Source: Anodontia alba (lineage: Eukaryota > Mollusca > Bivalvia > Lucinida > Lucinidae). Taken from it: a stretch of 64,000 nucleotides of DNA. The position numbers were made by a program, and so were the translations under genes. Below are positions 1-10,353 of the stretch, piece by piece. The first letter of the stretch is position 1. Every line of letters starts with the position of its first letter. The DNA lies in contig OZ024825.1 of assembly GCA_964016985.1 (NCBI GenBank), positions 35,990,057-36,054,056 of the forward strand, given 5' to 3'. Below the pieces are notes generated by a model. The model worked only from the letters and a program-made list of their open reading frames with translations. It was not told the DNA's origin and did no database searches.

Positions 1-117
1 TTACTATCAAGAGCATGTGGCAGTTTTTTGCAGAATGTGTGTATTCTCTGCTGCATACATAAGTTCAAGCATTTCATGAAGTTTTGGCACCAGTCATTTG
101 AAACTTTAAAGGCAGTA

Positions 118-337
118 CACCACAACCTCTTTATAACACGGTTTGTTATAACACGGTTTTGTATACAACACGGTTCAAAGATGGACCCCAAAAATGTATA
201 GATTATTTTGAAAAATGACCATAAATGGTCATTTTTCAATATAATCTATACATTTTTGTTTGGATATAACACGGTTGTTTAACTAATACGGTTTATAGTA
301 TGGACCCCAACAATAGTGTTATAAAGAGGTTGTGGTG
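118..337. mobile_element. TA-flanked palindromic MITE, copy 1 (CACCACAACCTC ends)
   Basis: Terminal inverted repeats read CACCACAACCTCTTTATAAC and are flanked by TA on both sides (116-117, 338-339). Both arms continue toward a central palindrome around GACCATAAATGGTC, so nearly the whole 220 bp can fold back on itself. There is no coding potential. TA duplication plus short inverted ends is the pattern of non-autonomous Tc1/mariner-type elements. A second copy is at 8450-8652. Confidence 0.75.
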
Positions 338-339
338 TA

Positions 340-1252
340 CAAAGTATAATACAAATGTACTTTCCTTAGATAATGCCAAGTCAGCCTTCAGCTGTACAGT
401 TTGAATTTTCCTTCAAGAACACAATTGCTTATGGCTCATAAATTACATCATATGACAAGTGTTTCTTAGAGACAGTCCCCTTAATCTTAATCTGATTATC
501 CAACACTGTATTTTTTCAAAGATGATAACTGTTTATTATGAGTTTACACCTTTAATGACTACACTTTCAAAAGAGGACCAGGTCTGTAATAAAAGGATAA
601 TTGAATGTTGTTGTCATAGCGCATACAAATTGTTTCAGACTGAATCAAAGCATCTGAGCTTGCTAATGTTCAGATTTTAGGGAATCTTGTTTAGGTTTCT
701 AAATTGCTTTGATACAAGTATCTATAATATATATATATGATATATATTTAAAGTCCATCAGATTCTTTCTCATCATCTGAGTGTCTGAATGTTTCATAAA
801 ACTGATCCTCAGTAAGCCAATCATTGCCTATCCCAATGCTTAGCATCAATATCAACTGCCTTAGCATTGTCGACAGCACCAGCTGACGGGCTGCTAACAT
901 TGTCTCAACGAATAAAGTCACTAAACAGTTCATCATCTTAAGTACTGTTTATACTATTTTAAAATCTTGTTTATTATTAGTTTACACCTGTTTATTGGCA
1001 CCACATAATGTACTTTAACGGTCAAATGTATATAAGTAGTTTGGCAAGGCCATGCCTCCATAATTAGCTGTACTCTAACTATATTAAATTTGCTTAATTG
1101 GCTGACAGACCAGTCAGCAATTATGGTCTTGAAACTTCGAATGACCATGTCTTGAGTTATGCTCCCATTATTCTGTGACATGTCAAAAGAGCGGTACCTG
1201 CAGAAATTTGTTTGTCTTAAGTGTGTTTATATGGCTTAGTTTAATTCAAGCA
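340..1252. other. Presumed intron of the + strand gene; nothing recognised
   Basis: AT-rich DNA upstream of the first recognised exon at 2114. Short open frames occur here (for example 459-680 and 954-1181 on the - strand), but none resembles a known family or has convincing splice borders. Exons of the + strand gene could lie here unrecognised. Confidence 0.4.
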
Positions 1253-1466
1253 TTAACCCTTGTCCTGCTGAACCTGGATATACTCTGCCTTTGCAAACAG
1301 TGTAGATCCAGATCAGTTGGCTTCTGAAGAAGCCAACTGATCTGGATCTGCACTGTTTGCCAGTAAGTATACAAATTTATAGCAACAATTAGGACTGAAT
1401 AATCTGATTGACTGAAAATTAGAAGTAGGCATGACCTCTTAATTTATTCAGCAGCACAAGGGTTAA
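1253..1466. mobile_element. TTAA-flanked MITE, CCCTTGTCCTGCTGAA ends (copy 1)
   Basis: TTAA lies at both borders. The left end is CCCTTGTCCTGCTGAA; the right end inverted is CCCTTGTGCTGCTGAA (one mismatch). The core is a hairpin, CAGTGTAGATCCAGATCAGT and its inverse. TTAA target sites with CCC-starting ends are the hallmark of piggyBac-type transposition; assignment to that superfamily is inferred from the ends alone. Sister copies are at 1719, 2923, 3334 and 5359. Confidence 0.75.
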
Positions 1467-1718
1467 TCATATTTCTTTAATGACCACACTTTCAAAAGAG
1501 GATCAGGACTGTAATTAAAGGATTATTGTGCATGTTGTTTTTGTAGCTGGTACAAATTATTTCAGAACAGATAAAAGAATTGGGACTTGTTTACCTTTCT
1601 CAGGTCTTATCTTTTATGCTGTTTATTTTTTTTTATGGAATCTTGATTAGATTTCTAAATTGCTTTGATAATTAATTTGCATTAAATTATATATGACTTA
1701 ACTGGCACTGGGAATACT

Positions 1719-1920
1719 TTAACCCTTGTCCTGCTGAACCTGTATATACCCTGCCATTGCAAACAGTGTAGATCCAGATCAAGAAGCCAACTGATCTGGA
1801 TCTGCACTCTTTGCCATTAAGTATGTGAATTTATATCAACAAACCGGATCAAGTAATCTGATTGGCTGAAAATTAGATGTGGGTATGGCATCTTAATTTA
1901 TTCAGCAGGACAAGGGTAAA
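1719..1920. mobile_element. TTAA-flanked MITE, CCCTTGTCC family (copy 2)
   Basis: Same ends and hairpin core as the element at 1253. The left TTAA is intact and the right one has decayed to TAAA. It is non-coding and lies in the intron preceding the exon at 2114. Confidence 0.7.
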
Positions 1921-2113
1921 TACACTGTTGGCTCACTAGAAAAGGGGACAATTTTCATTTTATTTTATTTTGCCATTTCCTTCCTCTTATTCCTGGTATT
2001 TCCACAAAATTTTAACGGTTATTTGCCTTTATAAAGGCGGGTTTAATACGTGTGCGGGCCTGACTGGGCCTTCACTGCCAGCTATATAGAATTAATGGGA
2101 TTTATATTTTCAG

Positions 2114-2206
2114 GATGAGATTACACAAACAGCAAAAGAACAAAAGAAAAAACAAGTTGCAGGAAGAGTTTGGGGATATATGGGACCAAATGGATGCAGA
2201 ATCGAG
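2114..2206 (+). CDS. Exon of an unrecognised gene (third from last coding exon)
   Basis: The acceptor is TTTTCAG at 2107-2113 and the donor is GTAAAT at 2207. Read in the frame that joins to the next exon, it encodes a basic then acidic helix-like segment starting MRLHKQQKNKRKNKLQEEFG and ending in DQMDAES. The exon begins with the last base of a split codon and ends with two bases of the next, so it is a 93-nt symmetrical exon, like the one at 5592. The ATG at 2115 is probably internal rather than the start, because a good acceptor lies directly before it. I do not recognise the family. The evidence is the in-frame joining of three exons with consensus splice sites, not homology. Confidence 0.6.
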
Positions 2207-2411
2207 GTAAATGCATAGCTCCTGATAAACAGGTGTATCCAGAAAAATATTTTCCTTGTCTCTCCATTAAAATGTATGTTTTGGGTACACATTGAAAATG
2301 TATGTTGTGGGTACATATTGAAAACTTACGTTTTGGGTATTAATTAGAAGTGCCTCACTGAGGGCATCTGATGAAAACCACATCATATGTTTTCATAGAG
2401 AAATGAGACAG

Positions 2412-2664
2412 CAATTCGAGGGTTGAGCGCAAGACTAGCGTAACTCAGATGATTGTTTTTCCCCAAACCTAATCTCCTCACCATGAAGGCATTATGAAGA
2501 TTACAACATTTCTTTCTGTAAACAATGAAAATTTAGGTGCCATTGCTCGTATGAGCAATGGCACCTAAATTTGCATTGTTTACAAAGGGGTCCAAGTTGC
2601 CCCTAAACAGGGGTTTCAAAAATATGTTTGAGTTACAATAGTCTTGCGCTCAACCCTCGAATTG
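2412..2664. mobile_element. MITE with perfect 26-bp terminal inverted repeats
   Basis: The ends begin CAATTCGAGGGTTGAGCGCA and match over 26 bp at both borders. A second palindrome, centred on ATTGCTCGTATGAGCAAT (about 2541-2558), sits in the middle. It is non-coding and no clear target duplication is visible. No second full copy was noticed in the window. It lies in an intron of the + strand gene. Confidence 0.75.
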
Positions 2665-2922
2665 TTCTTACTATGAATGTTCTAAAATTTTATACACCAA
2701 AGTTTCTGACAAAATGACATATGCAAACAGTGCAGACCCAGATCAGAGTGCTCCTAGCATTAAGTATTTTAAGAAAAACAAGCAATAAATAACAAAATTT
2801 AGGCCAAAACGATGGAATCATGTTCAAAATTTTATTTCAGGACATTTACCATAGTTGAAAAAAAGCATTATCTGGAACCACAGTCAATCTTCCCACTAAA
2901 TAACCACAAAATTACCACAAAG

Positions 2923-3067
2923 TTACCCCAGTCCTGCTGAACCTGAATATGCTCTGTCATTGCAAACAGTGTAGATCCAGATGTTGGCTTCTTTAGAAGC
3001 CAACTGATCTGGATCTCTATTGTTTGCAAAGGGAGGGTATATCCAGGTTCAGCAGGACAAGGGTTAA
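2923..3067. mobile_element. Short TTAA-type MITE, CCCTTGTCC family (copy 3, shortened)
   Basis: A 145-bp version with the same ends (right border AGGACAAGGGTTAA), keeping little more than the hairpin core and the termini. The left border is degraded to TTACCCC. It shows that the 60-70 bp unique segment of the longer copies is dispensable. Confidence 0.65.
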
Positions 3068-3171
3068 ACTGAATGGTGCTTAAAGTAAATAAATGTATTT
3101 GGTATTTTTTTTTCCTGGCATTTTTCACAAGGGAGACAACTATTGTGACTTCCTGTTTGCTTTCCTGCACA

Positions 3172-3310
3172 TTAAGCCCCTTCTGAAAAGGGATCTACTC
3201 TAAAAGGAAAGCGTTTGCTCCTATAGGTTGCAACTGCTTTCCTTTTAGAGTGGATCCCTCTCAGAAAGGGACAAAGCATTTGTGTCAAGAGTTGCCTCCC
3301 CTGAAAATGT
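3172..3310. repeat. Palindromic repeat with TCTACTCTAAAAGG arms
   Basis: Arms around GGGATCTACTCTAAAAGGAA and its inverse flank a short loop. Related copies are at 18733-18880, 26622-26745 and 61205-61335. Non-coding; class unknown. Confidence 0.6.
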
Positions 3311-3333
3311 ATCCATTCACCTTAAGGTGTATC

Positions 3334-3524
3334 TTAACCCTTGTCTTGCTGAACTCGGATATACCCTGCTTTTGCAAACACTGAAGAAGCCATCTGATCT
3401 AGATCTGCACTGTTTACCATTTAGTATGTTAATTTTATATCAGTAGTCTAGATCAAGGAATCTTATTGGCTGACAAATAGAAGTGGGTGTGGCATCTTAA
3501 TTTGTCCAGCATGACAAGGGTTAA
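3334..3524. mobile_element. TTAA-flanked MITE, CCCTTGTCC family (copy 4)
   Basis: TTAA is at both borders with CCCTTGTCTTGCTGAA on the left and AGCATGACAAGGG on the right. One hairpin arm is partly deleted compared with the copy at 1253. Confidence 0.7.
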
Positions 3525-3637
3525 CATTACTGGGTAACCATAAACCCACTTCGAAAACAGTGTACGGATATACAGCATTTGTCTTTTTGTTGTGATTCTG
3601 TCTTCCACAATCCCATCATTGTCATTTCATGGTGCCG

Positions 3638-3970
3638 TATGCACAGTGGCTCAATGGGTAGAGGATCCACTTTGTGACCGGGAGGTTGTGGGTTTGATCT
3701 CCAGCCAAATCGTACCAAAGACTCTAACAGATGGTACCAGTTGCTGCTCTTTTGCTTTGTGCTCAGCATTAAGAAAATAGAGCTGGGGCTCAGCTGGTCA
3801 GCATGGTGTTAATATCTGACTAGGTTGAATATTGTGGCATGTATCTGGGGCATGATATTTCATTGAAGTGGCACTCTAAAAGTGAGCATTAAGCTCCATG
3901 CCCTATCCAGACACCATTGGGATAGGAATGATAAATTGTTGAAAGTGATGTAAAACCCAAATAAAACAAA
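3638..3970 (+). mobile_element. tRNA-derived SINE, family 2 (old copy)
   Basis: A tRNA-like head with an A-box-like TGGCTCAATGGGTAGAG and a B-box-like GAGGTTGTGGGTTTGATCTC marks the 5' end. A body is shared with the element at 49870 (GATGGTACCAGTTGCTGCTC, then GAGCATTAAGCTCCATGCC), followed by an A-rich tail. The two copies are clearly diverged. It lies in an intron of the + strand gene. Confidence 0.7.
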
Positions 3971-4077
3971 TAAACACACATTGCATGATTCCACTATTAC
4001 TTTATTCCAAAATTCCATTATACTGAAGCAGTTTTGCATGGATATAATTAGATCCTGGGTTAGTTCTAGTTACTGTA

Positions 4078-5276
4078 ATTACCCTAAGTATTTAGACAGA
4101 CATGCCTGAGCAAACAATGTAGACCCAGATCATATGCCACAGAATATGGCATCTGATCAGGGGCTACACTGTTTGCCACTCATCCAGCAATTTTTAGACA
4201 CATGAACAGGTAGTAAAATTGAGTTTTTCAAATAGAAGTATGGTAAAGAGTTATGGTTTACCCCAAATATTCAGACATACAGGCTGAGCAAACAGTGTAG
4301 ACCCAGTTAAATGGCAACTGATCAGAGTCTACACTGTTTACCTCTCATCCAGCAGTTTTTAGACCAGTCAAATGGAGTTGTTCAAAGTTTACTGTAGAAG
4401 TATGTTAAAGAGTTAAAGTTATCCTAAGTATTCAGACAGACAGGCCTGAGTAAACAGTGTAGACCCAGATCACATGCCGCAGAATGTGGTATCTGATCAA
4501 GGGCTACACTGTTTGCCACTCATCCAGCAATTTTTAGACCCATTAACAGGTAGTAAAATGGAGTTTTTCAAATAGAAGTATGGTAAAGAGTTATGGTTAA
4601 CCCCGAATATTGGGACATACAGGCTGAGCAAACAGTGTAGACCCAGTTGCATGGCAGCTGATCAGTCTACACTGTTTACCTCTCATCCAGCAATTTTTAG
4701 ATACATTAACAGGTAGTAAAATAGAGTTTTTCAAATAGAAGTATGGTAAAGAGTTATGGTTTACCCCAAATATTCAGACATATAGGCTGAGCAAACAGTG
4801 TAGACCCAGATGCATGGCAACTGATCAGAGTCTACACTGTTTACCTCTCATCCAGCAGTATTTAGATCAGTAAAATAGAGTTGTTCAAAGTTTACCGTAG
4901 AAGTATGTTAAAGAGTTAAGGTTATCCCAAGTATTCGGACAGACAAGCCTGAGTAAACAGTGTAGACCCAGATCATATGCCACAGAATGTGACATGTTGT
5001 CAGGGTCTTCATCGATTGCCACTCATTTTGCAGCTTTTAGTCCTGTCAACAGGTAGTAAAATGAAGTTGTTCAAAGCTTAGAAGTGTGGTGAAGAGGAGG
5101 TTTACCCCAAGTATCCGGACAGACAGGCCTGAGCAAATAGTTTAGACCCATTATGTGTGGCATCTGATCAGGGTCTACACTGTTTGCCACTCATCAGGCA
5201 GTTTTTAGACCCATCAACAGGTAGTAAAATGGACTTGTTCAAATTTTAGAAGTATGGTAAAGAGTCAAGATGTCTG
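4078..5276. repeat. Tandem array, about 7 units of 160-180 bp, each with a hairpin
   Basis: Units begin near 4081, 4261, 4420, 4601, 4764, 4923 and 5104. Each has a start like CCCTAAGTATTCAGACAGAC, the hairpin core AAACAGTGTAGACCCAGATC with its inverse, and a tail with AGGTAGTAAAATGGA then AGTATGGTAAAGAGTTA. Two unit types of about 180 and 160 bp are interleaved, suggesting amplification of a dimer. Dispersed single copies of the same unit lie at 7960, 8209, 10931, 12618, 13050, 14261 and 51111. Confidence 0.8.
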
Positions 5277-5358
5277 AATACTTATGATAAATGCGATAGA
5301 TAATACAGTAAAGATTCTGTTCCTCATAGAACACTTAGTTCCTCATAGAACTATATTC

Positions 5359-5566
5359 TTAACCCTGTCCTGCTGAACCCGGATATACCCTGCCTTTGCA
5401 AACAGTGTAGATCCAGATCAGTTAGCTTCTGAGGAAGCCAACTGATCTGGATCTGCACTGTTTTCCATTCAGTATGTTATATCAACAATCTGGATGAAGT
5501 AACCTGATTGGATGAAAATTTGAAAAGGGTGTGGCATCTTAATTTATTCAGCAGGACAAGGGTTAA
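5359..5566. mobile_element. TTAA-flanked MITE, CCCTTGTCC family (copy 5)
   Basis: TTAA is at both borders. The hairpin core is nearly perfect (GATCCAGATCAGTTAGCTTC and its inverse). It ends only 25 bp before the coding exon that starts at 5592, so its right end may lie within or beside the branch point and pyrimidine region of that intron. Confidence 0.75.
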
Positions 5567-5591
5567 CTTTTTTTCTCTATTTCTTTTCAAG

Positions 5592-5684
5592 GAGCTGGCT
5601 AGAGCAGTCAAGAACAGAAAGAAGGAAACAATATGATAGCAACAAACCTTTCAATGATCTTTGGATAAGAATGGAAACACCAAG
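5592..5684 (+). CDS. Exon of an unrecognised gene (penultimate coding exon)
   Basis: The pyrimidine-rich acceptor TTTTCAAG ends at 5591 and the donor GTTTGT is at 5685. The split codon AG|G (Arg) joins it to the exon at 2114; the reading continues SWLEQSRTERRKQYDSNKPF then NDLWIRMETP. Like the previous exon it is 93 nt with the same phase at both ends, so skipping it would not shift the frame. The composition is polar with Trp and Arg. The family is not recognised. Confidence 0.65.
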
Positions 5685-5787
5685 GTTTGTCTTTCTGTCA
5701 TATAATAGCTGTTTGACCATAACAAATCTGTGAACTGCTATTATGCAAATGATAAATAAGTAGACCAGCTTACTCCTGTCATAGTTA

Positions 5788-6066
5788 TGTAGCTCTAAAT
5801 AAGGAGCTTTTTTCATCCAAAAAGTATTGATATTTTTCCTAATTTTCACGAAAACACAAGTTGTGGGACCCATAACATGTTTTCTTAAAGAAATAAACAT
5901 ATCAAAAAACAGTACTCATTACTCACTGAGGTGCTTCTAATGAGTAATCAGGGTACACATTAGAAGCACCTCAGTGAGTAGTGAATACCCACAACATATG
6001 TTGTTGTTTTTTTGTGGAGAAATAAGAAAAATATTTAACTGATACCCCCTCTTATCTAGAGCTATG
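5788..6066. repeat. Palindromic element with TGTGGGTACTCATTAGAAG hairpin
   Basis: The ends resemble TAGCTCTAAATAAGG and its inverse CTTATCTAGAGCTATG. The centre has long arms with CACATTAGAAGCACCTCAGT. Related elements are at 7281-7454, 7699-7883 and 30520-30655, and the same hairpin occurs inside other element types. Confidence 0.65.
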
Positions 6067-6625
6067 AAAGTTACATACATGTAGTGTGCTCAGAAAAATA
6101 ATTTAAGGACCAAGAATTGTAGTCTGTCTTGTTTAGCACTGCCATTCGTATGTACAACTTTTAAGTGTATTCTGTGGGCAGTGGGTTTAGTAGTTTTCAG
6201 TAAATTCAACAGAATATGAGACTCTCACCATGCAAAAGGCATTCCCCATTTCCTAAATACTGGGAAGTACTGGGTATTGTGTAGGCAATAAGATTCATTC
6301 AGATTTGTTATTTATGTGTTTCTTATAAGGAATAGGATAAAAGGATATTTTCCATTAAAACTGAAATACAAAACAAATCAAGAACAGAAAATAGCAGACT
6401 GTGTGTGTGAATGAATCTGTTCATGAAGTAAATGAAAAAAAAAGGGGAAAAAAAAGAATGCAACATCCCTCATGCTGACTAGCAGCTCTGAGCAGACCTA
6501 TTTTCATTTATGATGTATGAGCCAATTAGTCCAGAAATTACCAGAAGATTCATTAATTGCAGTATGTATATTTTTCTAAGCCAGAATTGATTAAAAAAGT
6601 TTTTATTTTATTTATTTATTTTTTT

Positions 6626-6868
6626 TTAACCCTTAAAATGCCAAGAAAACATGCATCTGAAAATGTCATCTGTTTATGTCATTTGCTGAATATTCTTGCA
6701 AACTTTTCAAACCTATTTTTGCACACAGGCAAACAGTGTGGACCCAGGTCAGACTACTCCTAGAGGAGCAGTCTGATCTGAGTCCACACTGTTTGCAAAA
6801 ATGACTTAAAATCACAAGCAGATGACAAAGCAGACGACAATTGTTGTGATTGGCAGTTTAAGGGTTAA
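6626..6868. mobile_element. TTAA-flanked MITE with CCCTTAAAATGCCAA ends
   Basis: TTAA borders enclose CCCTTAAAATGCCAA on the left and CCCTTAAACTGCCAA inverted on the right. The centre is the window-wide hairpin core (GCAAACAGTGTGGACCCAGG and its inverse). The termini differ from the CCCTTGTCC elements although the core is shared. Confidence 0.7.
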
Positions 6869-7280
6869 TATAAAAGATACCACAGTGAGCATAAATCATT
6901 GTGCAATATTTACAGGGTAAGATCATATGTACATGTATGATTAACTGGTTAGACCATTGCTCCATATTAAGGTCATCTATAATTGATTTAACTAATATTA
7001 ATATAGGGCAGTTGTTTTGCTGAGCAATAGATATAGTGAAAATGTGTGGAAAAAAATCAGACAATTTCTCACAATACAAGGTGCATAACCATAACTGTAA
7101 TCTGGTGTAAAGAAACAGCTAGTTTTGCTCAAGAGTTGTGATAATCCATATGAAATGTCAGTTACTATTTTCTGTAAAACAAATAAGTTATGTGCTAATA
7201 TATTATGCAGACCCTGACTGAATATCCAGGCTAAATATGGAATGTCTACAATGATTAGAATTTTGAAAAACTTGATCAAG

Positions 7281-7454
7281 CATAGCTTCAGATAAGGTCT
7301 TTTTTCAGCTGAGAAATACTGATATTTTTCTTATTTCTTTACAAAAACATATGTTGTGGGTCTCATTAGAAGTGCCTAATGAGTACCCAAAACATGTTTT
7401 TGTGGAGAAATAAGAAAAATATTTTGTGAATACCCCTCCTTGTCTGGAACTATG
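7281..7454. repeat. Palindromic element, CATAGCTTCAGATAAG ends
   Basis: Ends are CATAGCTTCAGATAAGG and the inverse of CTTGTCTGGAACTATG. The central hairpin contains TGTGGGTCTCATTAGAAGTG. It lies 60 bp before the acceptor of the exon at 7514. Confidence 0.65.
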
Positions 7455-7513
7455 GCAAATCTTCAAACAATGAACCAAATTTAATTAATCATTGTTGAAT
7501 TTTGTTGTTACAG

Positions 7514-7670
7514 GCCTGGTTTGCTTCAAGAACTGACAGAACGAGATGCCATGGATTCAGAGAGTGATGGCAGAGTTTTTCCCTTCCTCCAGAATGACAA
7601 CTCAAACAGTGCACCCTCTCTTCAACCATTTCTTGTCAGTTTCTTACTTGTATTTCTTGTCTTAGTCTGA
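7514..7670 (+). CDS. Last coding exon of an unrecognised gene, hydrophobic C-terminus
   Basis: The acceptor TTGTTACAG ends at 7513. The split codon AG|G joins the exon at 5592 in frame, then 51 codons run to TGA at 7668-7670. The reading starts PGLLQELTERDAMDSESDGR and ends PSLQPFLVSFLLVFLVLV. The final 14-16 residues are strongly hydrophobic and stop without a charged tail, behind an acidic, Ser/Asn-rich spacer. That fits a C-terminal membrane anchor or a GPI-attachment signal; the sequence alone cannot choose. The upstream protein is outside the window and the family is not recognised. AATAAA hexamers occur at about 8343 and 8437, but both lie in repeats. Confidence 0.65.
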
Positions 7671-7698
7671 GATTGCTGTCTATATGACCCAGATATTA

Positions 7699-7883
7699 CA
7701 TAGCTTCAGATAAGACACTTTTTCAAACAAAAAAGGATTGATATTTTTCTTATTTCTCCATAAAAACAGATGTTGTGGTACTCATTAGAAGTACCTTAGT
7801 GGGGCACTTCTAATGAGTACCCACAACATAGGTTTTCATGGAAAAATAAGAAAATATTTACCTGATATCCACTCTTAGCTATG
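7699..7883. repeat. Palindromic element, CATAGCTTCAGATAAG ends (3' flank of the + gene)
   Basis: Same family as 7281-7454, with central arms ATGTTGTGGTACTCATTAGA and its inverse. It starts 29 bp after the stop codon of the + strand gene, so it probably lies in the 3' UTR and could form a strong RNA hairpin there. Confidence 0.65.
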
Positions 7884-7959
7884 TGATAATGAAAATATTA
7901 GCTGACTGCCCAGATTTATTCCAAAGCCATCCTGTACAGGCATATAATTTGGTTGTAAA

Positions 7960-8380
7960 ACTGTTTACTCAAAAGTATTCAGATAGACAGGCCTGAGCAA
8001 ACAGTGTAGACCCAGTTCAGATGCCACTGTATGCAGGGTTTGATTAGTCTGTCCTGTTTTCTTCTCATCCAGCAGGTTTAAGCTGCCTGAACAGGGAGTA
8101 AAATGTTCAAATTTTAGAACAAATATGGTAAGGTGTTAATGTGTTTAAACATATAGAGAAAATATAATACCTTACCTAGAACCATGAGTCAATTTATCTG
8201 CCATATTTACCCTGAGTATTTGGACAAACAAGCCTTTGCAAACAGTGTAGACCCAGATCAGATGCCACAGAATGTTGTGTCTGATCTGGGTCATATTATT
8301 TGCCACTTATTTGGCAGTATACTGTATAGTCAATCAGCAGGTAATAAAATAGACTTGTTCAACTTTTGCAACAAATATGC
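7960..8380. repeat. Two dispersed copies of the 4.08-5.28 kb array unit
   Basis: Copies at about 7960-8145 and 8209-8380 begin with AAGTATTCAGATAGACAGGC and CTGAGTATTTGGACAAACAA, carry the hairpin core, and end near AGGTAATAAAATAGACTTGT. They match units of the tandem array rather than the TTAA-flanked families. Confidence 0.65.
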
Positions 8381-8449
8381 ATAGCTGCTGTTAATGCTCT
8401 TCTAATGCGTAACCACAACATATTTTTTCATGGAGAAATAAAACTGTTA

Positions 8450-8652
8450 CACCACAACCTCTTTATAACACTATTGTTGGGGTCCATAACATAAACCATG
8501 TTATATCCAAACAAAAATGTAAAGGTTATATTAAAAAATGACCATTTATGGTCATTTTTCAATATAGTCTATACATTTTTGGGATCCGTCTTTGAACCGT
8601 GTTATATCCAAAACCATGTTATAACAAACCGTGTTATACAGAGGTTGAAGTG
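8450..8652. mobile_element. TA-flanked palindromic MITE, copy 2 (CACCACAACCTC ends)
   Basis: Same family as 118-337, with TA at 8448-8449 and 8653-8654. The right end carries substitutions (TTGAAGTG instead of TTGTGGTG). Confidence 0.7.
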
Positions 8653-8792
8653 TATGTGGTCTGGAGTTATGAATATGGAAGATGATAAGGTGTCTGAACA
8701 TTTTGGTGTCTGAACACTTTGGGTAAATAGGGCATCTTACAAGAAATGTGTAGTGAATGGTACAGACCGTACTGTAGGTCAAGATTTGAATT

Positions 8793-9095
8793 CGATTTGG
8801 GAGTTTTATGGCCCAGTCAACACTGTTCAGGTCATGTTGTGTCTGTCAATTAACAAACTTCCTTTTTTTCTGGGCAGCCTTAGTCCTCTGAGCTGTTAAC
8901 CAGTACTTGTGCATATACTTCTTTCCACCAGTAACTGACTACTGTCCTTCTTGACTTAGTGGAAGGGGGAAAATGACTGTAGCGATGACTTCACGATTGA
9001 TCACCACAAAAGTTATATGGCGTAGCAGGGATTTGAACTTGCAATCCATGGATCTGCAGCCAGATGCAGTACAGACTAAACTATGGAGCCAGGCT
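8793..9095 (-). mobile_element. tRNA-derived SINE, family 1 (old, diverged copy)
   Basis: Aligns over its length with the SINE at 26226-26535: GGCCCAGTCAACACTG, then GCCTTAGTCCTCTGAGC, then CCCTTCTTGA-type motifs in order. The tRNA-like head at the high-coordinate end is badly decayed. It is the oldest of four copies. Confidence 0.6.
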
Positions 9096-9099
9096 GTAG

Positions 9100-10120
9100 G
9101 TCAAGATGGATCTACTCTATTCCTAAGATATACAGTTGGGATAAAGTACAGGCTTTTTTTTTGGCTCACACAGAACTCTTCTTAATCTTATTGGGCTATG
9201 TTTCCTAAATGAGATTTGTTGGTACATGGAAGTAACTTAAGATAAGTTGTATATAGCCACAATGTGGAAATTTTCTAACCTGTACATCATGAGAAAGCTG
9301 TTATTACATGTATATATAGTACTGTATTTATACTAAGTATTGGAACAATCAGATCTGAACAAACATTTATGGTAATTACGGAGTTCAGGTAGCAGAATAT
9401 TTAGGGTAAAAATAGTAGATGAAGGCTACGCTTAGTCTGTCTTGGTGTGCAGGCTGATCAGATACTTTGCTTTCTGTATATTCATAACCGAGGTTACCGG
9501 TAGGTAATAACGTGATAATTTAGGATAAATTTTAATTTTTGTTATTTTTGCACACAAAAATGTCTGCATGTGGCTGGCTGGAATTGCCTCTGCCATAAAA
9601 ATATTAAAAAAGTAATCTAAGTGGTCTCTTTACCTGGCACTATGACTATTTCAGAACCATATCTGGTACTTCAGCTGATTAAATGAAACAGATTAGAAAA
9701 TGACCTTGTGATTGTAAGCACTGTAGACCCTCATCAGCCTGTATGTCTGTGCAGTCTTATCAAGATGTGTTCTGTTCACTCATATGATCATGGTTCACAT
9801 ATAACTATAGATAACATGCTTTTTCACCTTTTCATATTTCTCCATGGAAACATTTGAGCTGCATCATGATAAAAGGTATTTTCGCGGCATATGCAGAAAC
9901 AGTCCAGATCAGCTTGCAGATCGATTCTGTCAGATCAGGCTTTTTGCCATTTATCAATATAGTCATTAGTATCAGATTGTAAGTGGACAGTGAAAGTCCT
10001 GATCAAACTCAGTGGATGAGCAGACTGATCTGGGCCTTCACTGTTCGTATATGCCTAGAAGTCATATTTCACTCAGGGCTGTTTATATGTCCTCGAAACT
10101 CAGAAGCAACTTAAATACCT
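9100..10120. other. Intergenic, no gene seen
   Basis: Low-complexity AT-rich DNA with scattered fragments of the GATCAG-containing hairpin repeats (for example 9880-10075). No reading frame or splice pattern supports a gene. Confidence 0.5.
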
Positions 10121-10353
10121 GGGCCCAGTTGTTCAAAGCATAGCTTAATAAGCTCATTAATGACAAACTTGTTAACTGTTTTACTAAGATATTTTCAAAT
10201 ACATTGATATTTTTGCTGCAAAAATGTTAGTAACAATGCAAAAGCTACTGGCATTTTTCAGCAAAAAATATCAATGTATTTGCCATATTTCAAGATAGAA
10301 ATTTTAACATGACATAAGCTAATAACTTTGTTAAGTTTTGAACAACTGGGCCC
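10121..10353. mobile_element. Palindromic MITE, GGGCCCAGTTGTTCAAAGC ends (copy 1)
   Basis: The ends GGGCCCAGTTGTTCAAA and their inverse enclose inverted arms that meet in the centre. It is the most diverged of six copies (others at 11243, 11748, 15454, 21781, 43353). Non-coding; superfamily not assigned. Confidence 0.7.

Noticed and set aside
459..680. Small + strand frame near the window start as an exon of the 2114-7670 gene
   Set aside because: No acceptor/donor pair gives a frame that joins the exon at 2114 with confidence.
1253..5566. CRISPR-like regularly spaced repeats
   Set aside because: Repeats are long, palindromic, TTAA-flanked and unevenly spaced in a eukaryotic intron.
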